The translations under genes and the position numbers were made by a program. The notes below the pieces were generated by a model. It saw only the letters and a list, made by a program, of their open reading frames with translations. It searched no databases and was not told the DNA's origin. Positions 60,631 through 64,000 of a DNA stretch of 64,000 nt are shown here, in pieces. The first letter of the stretch is position 1. Every line of letters begins with the position of its first letter. The DNA is taken from assembly GCA_907165275.2 (NCBI GenBank), contig OU015673.1, forward strand, positions 6,537,001 to 6,601,000, given 5' to 3'. Source of the stretch: Zygaena filipendulae (lineage: Eukaryota > Arthropoda > Insecta > Lepidoptera > Zygaenidae).

Positions 60631-63600
60631 TCAATCCGCAGCCACAGATCTTCCATTCACCGTAGATAGCTCCATCAGTTTTTGTCTAATCTCTGAAATC
60701 TGAATATAAAACATATTTATTAAAATTACATGGAGGTCGTAGTGAATGGACGCCTGTCGCGTTATTTACTCGATATTTTCACCGCCGTTCAGCAGCCATT
60801 TTGTTTTCCAAGAAAGGAGCTGGTTTTCGAGAGAGAATCGCGTTTTATCTTGGGGAACAATCTAATACTGTCATTAGCGTTTCGCCATAATTACTTTGAT
60901 TGCTAAAATACGTACATTTCCAGAATTAAATGCGATAAATCGCGATAGGTTGCCGTAATTGAAGAAGATGAGTTTGAGTTATACACAATCATTTTGACAG
61001 TATACAAAGACATTTTGGTAGTGTGATGACTGATAACTAAGAATGTTTGATAGTAAAAATTGAGAGTTTCACAATGCAAAGACGAACAACGACCAATGAC
61101 AGAAATGTAATTTATTTGTGTCTGCAAATCAATCAGTTACCTCGATACGTAATATGTTAAAAACTAGCGCTATTTTAGCGTCTATTTTGAAATTTCCTTT
61201 GGGAACTGTTAAGAGATAAAACCTTATCAGGAATTCTATAGGGCTTCCTATCAGTGAATGAACTTCTAATTGGTTCCGTGCCTAGATCCAGAGATTATCG
61301 CCAACATTCAAACTTAGGTATGACCTTTTTCAAAATACACTAGCTGTTTGCCGCGGTTGCACCCGCGTTAATTTCGGAGTTCCCTCGTGAATTCCGAGAC
61401 AAGTTATTCCACGTCCTTTTCTGTACCCCTTACAACGTGTATGCAAAATTTCGTCATGATTTGTTAAGTAGTTAAAGCGTGAAAGCGTAACAAACGAACT
61501 GACATTCGCATTTACAATACCTCTTAGGATTTGTAAACAACTACAGATTACGAGAATAACTATTATTGTGGAGGTCCTTAGCCTTCGTCCAAAGTAGACA
61601 CCAGCCCCCCTAGCCAAATTGATATTCTACAATCGTTAACACATAGAAAACTAGGTACTTAACGAATTGTCTTGTCACTCGGTCAGTCAATCAAAACTTT
61701 AGGTTTGCGCGACAACGTGAAAAGTAAGAGTTTTGATTGAGTTTTGAGAGTGATTGGGGGGGAGGGGGGGCAGATTTTAAAAGATAAATAATAATGGCTG
61801 ACCTTTTGTATCTCATTCAACAGCACCCTCTGCTCGGAGCGCGGCGTCATGCCCTCCCTGTTCAGATCGACCGCCTCCAAATTCTCGAACAGCTGTTTGA
61901 TCTGCATCGCCAGATGAGCGTCGTTGCTATTCTTCCTCGGCACCGTCCGCTTGCACCTCCTCACCAAGTTCCTCTTGAACTTGTCGGGGAGGTCTTTCTC
62001 TATATCGTCGCGGCTCAGCAGCGTCATGTATTCGGGGCTCGTGTCGTAGGGATAGCTCCTCGCCTCCAAACGATACGAGCCGTCGCGGTTCGTCAGCTGT
62101 TTGGTGCGGTAGTTGCGGCGCCATTCTTTTAATAGTTCAATTGTCCTGGAAGAATGGTATGTGTGCGAAGACCGATGCCAAAAAGGAATATGATATTTAT
62201 GGTATGGTATGTATGTATTTAAATTTAACCAAGAGGAGACACCGTATGTGCAACATGCCGGAAAAATAGCCTAATGGGGAGGTGATGCATACCTTTTTTT
62301 TTTTTGACCCAGGGAAAATGCTTTATGCATACCACCGCCCTGGGGCTAGCGGTGGTTATGTGGGACTCCGCCCTGAAAAGGACGACCCGCCCTGAGAAGG
62401 GCGGGAATACTACCCACTAAAAACCCTGGGGTGTTCACCACCTCCGCGCCTATTGCCGGGGCCGCGGGATCGCGTGTGCATACTCCGCAGCCCCGACAGC
62501 GCCAGCCCGAGACGGGCACCTCCTCGGTGATGACGATGCATCGGAACACGCGACGCACCGCCATCTTCTCCTTCTCGGGGACCCCATGGGAAGGGACGAC
62601 AGACGGCCCCACGTCCGACGCCCCGAGGTCCCCAGCAGCGAGTCTGATCAGTGGCCCCGCCGCCCGCCACGACGGCCGCAGGGGGTGAATAGGGCGGTTT
62701 AGAACACCCGCACTACCCCACCCCCGCAGCCCCACCTCGCCGCCATTCACCGGTGGCGGCCCCGGATCCTCAGCCGCGGTACTCCTAAGAGGACCGCAGC
62801 CCGCCTCAGCAGCGCCGCCACCCAGCAGGGCAGCAGCGCCACCTACATGGGCCGCCTCGACCCCGTGCTTGCCGCCTGCAAGTGGGGGAAGCGGCCCCGT
62901 CTGGTGCCTCATACCGGGCGCGGCGCCGCGCCTCAGCAGCAGCACCGCATGCCCGATATTCCGGCCCGCCTCTGGGTTCCTCTTAGCTTCACCGCGGGTG
63001 ACCAGCCCGCGGCTACTAGAGCCCCCCGCCACGACAAGGCGGGAACTCAATTCGGGGGGGAGGTGATGCATACCTGCTTAACTCTTCACAACTCGGGTAA
63101 AATAAACTTTATATCAACAAAGGCCGCAGTATATAGGTATATACCTATATACTGCGGTATTTTTTGTAGAGAGGATCATAAGTCAATGGTGTCTCTTTTC
63201 GGTGAAATTATATCTATACTAATATTATAAAGAGCAAAAGCTTGTGAGTTTGTGATGTTGTAAGAGGTAATCTCTGGATCTACTGAACCGATTTTGAAAA
63301 TTCTTTCACATATAGGAATCTACAGTGATCCTGAGTGTCACAGGGTACTTTTTATTCCGGAATTCCCGCGGGAACTCCGAACTTTCCGCGGGTAAAAAAC
63401 GAGGATCAGCTAGTAGGTAATATAATTTACTCGAAGCTATAGATCTATGAGTGGCAAGAGTGGGTATCTGGAAGCGTGGCTATGTATCAAACGCGATTAT
63501 CACACAAAACAGCTGCTTATGGTCCTTGGACCGATCACATGCTCAAAAAAGGAGAAGAAAAATAAAGTTTCCAGTAGTGGAGAGACTTACGACCACACTC

Positions 63601-64000
63601 AGACTCGTTTTAATGATTTCTTAATTTTGAGTAAAGATTTTTAAAACAAACTACTGGCACTCAGAGATGTTAATGGACAATTAACTAATTAAGTTAAGTT
63701 TAGTAGGCCATAAGAGATTTATCTAACAATATTTGACTAACTACATTACCCATTTAGAAAATTGGTTTTATCAAAATTTATCTGTAATTTTCTTTTCTAT
63801 ACGTATAAAATCATGTTCAGAAAAATAATTACTTCCTATCCTGGAGAATCTTATCTCTGGTCGCCAGTAGATCCTTATGTTTCTTTAAAGCAACTTCCTT
63901 CAAGAAAGTCTGTTTAATTTTCTCATTCTTCACAACTCCACTGTCTGAATGCAGCAGCTTAAGATATTTTGAGCTTTGATAATACGCAGGTAAGGTCTTT
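60631..64000 (-). CDS. Unrecognised gene, last three exons (5' partial)
   Basis: Minus-strand exons are 63833-64000 (open to the window edge), 61803-62145 and 60631-60699. Phases fit: two bases plus one, then phase 0, with GT-AG at each junction (GTAATT, TCTTCCAG, GTCAGC, TATTCAG). They give about 192 residues ending NGRSVAAD plus stop. The protein is highly charged and lacks membrane segments. Landmarks are FLKEVALKKHKDLLATRD, ELLKEWRRNYRTKQLTNRDG, YPYDTSPEYMTLLSRDDIEK and EIQKISEIRQKLMEL. Parts look helical, perhaps coiled coil (no pattern test run). I do not recognise the family. It is convergent with Oga. Its intron between 62147 and 63831 holds a GC-rich retroposed insert and a Helitron-like copy. 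Confidence 0.75.
61340..61529 (-). mobile_element. Helitron-like repeat
   Basis: It starts CTAGCTGTTTGCCGCGG with the hairpin CGCGGTTGCACCCGCG and ends GACATTCGCATTTACAATAC plus TTAGGA. It lies in an intron of the minus-strand gene. Confidence 0.75.
61803..62145 (-). CDS. Penultimate exon of the unrecognised minus-strand gene
   Basis: 114 codons plus one leading base, after the acceptor TTCTTCCAG and before AAAAG|GTCAGC. GC content and codon use are balanced, unlike the repeats around it, which supports real coding. Confidence 0.8.
62276..63075 (-). mobile_element. GC-rich retroposed insert with 19-bp target-site duplication
   Basis: GGGGAGGTGATGCATACCT occurs at both ends (62276-62294 and 63057-63075). 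A T-run directly follows the left copy, so the insert carries a poly(A) tail on the minus strand. The body (about 760 bp) is very GC-rich and holds an open minus-strand frame (62346-63071) of low-complexity G/A/R/P content. The structure is that of a LINE-mediated insertion, perhaps of a 5' UTR/ORF1 piece of a LINE. Parent not recognised. Confidence 0.75.
63124..63157. repeat. Perfect 34-bp palindrome
   Basis: CCGCAGTATATAGGTAT is followed immediately by its exact reverse complement with no loop. It lies 48 bp right of the retroposed insert. Confidence 0.95.
63213..63413 (+). mobile_element. Helitron-like repeat, TCTATACTAATA subfamily
   Basis: It starts TCTATACTAATATTATAAAG and ends GAGGATCAGCTAG, with A before and T after. 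201 bp. Confidence 0.8.

Noticed and set aside
62346..63071. 241-codon minus-strand frame
   Set aside because: Lies wholly in the retroposed GC-rich insert. Its start falls in the target duplication and its composition is low-complexity.

Overview
The window looks like a piece of a lepidopteran (moth or butterfly) nuclear genome. It is AT-rich and carries many introns. It is littered with short repeats that start TC, end in a hairpin plus CTAG and sit between A and T (Helitron-like), with tRNA-derived SINEs, decayed LINEs, a Penelope remnant and a P-element relic. Two insect genes can be rebuilt exon by exon. The species cannot be named from the sequence alone.

Layout. 1-3800: the 3' part of a Ty3/Gypsy LTR retrotransposon with one long, apparently intact gag-pol frame. 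3800-8200: two copies of a TIR element with TA target duplications, plus a single minus-strand start exon (5698-5944) of an unrecognised gene. 8200-15500: no convincing gene, mostly repeats. 15780-32460: the transcription factor gene glass (plus strand). It has nine coding exons from 19261 to 32369, 499 codons plus stop, with all splice phases consistent and five C2H2 fingers at the C-terminus. 32500-37100: intergenic, with a broken P-element transposase and a LINE tail. 37110-56849: O-GlcNAcase (Oga, plus strand). It has 21 coding exons, 1065 codons plus stop, with an N-terminal GH84 catalytic domain, a helical stalk and a C-terminal acetyltransferase-like domain. 57200-60600: 3' flank with a Penelope fragment and a conserved dispersed repeat. 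60631-64000: the last three exons of an unrecognised minus-strand gene, convergent with Oga. A GC-rich retroposed insert with a 19-bp target-site duplication sits in one of its introns.

The two main genes do different jobs: glass is a photoreceptor-fate regulator in the nucleus, and Oga removes O-GlcNAc from nuclear and cytosolic proteins. Nothing in the sequence indicates that they work together.

The most unusual structure is in Oga. Tandem arrays lie directly at or just after several 5' splice sites and after the stop codon. The clearest is a roughly 1.1-kb minisatellite in which the end of exon 16 and its splice donor are copied about 23 times. A second oddity is a roughly 1.45-kb block (22885-24352) with an evenly spaced motif, about 135 bp apart, in mirrored halves. 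I found no CRISPR array, bacterial operon or new enzymatic system.
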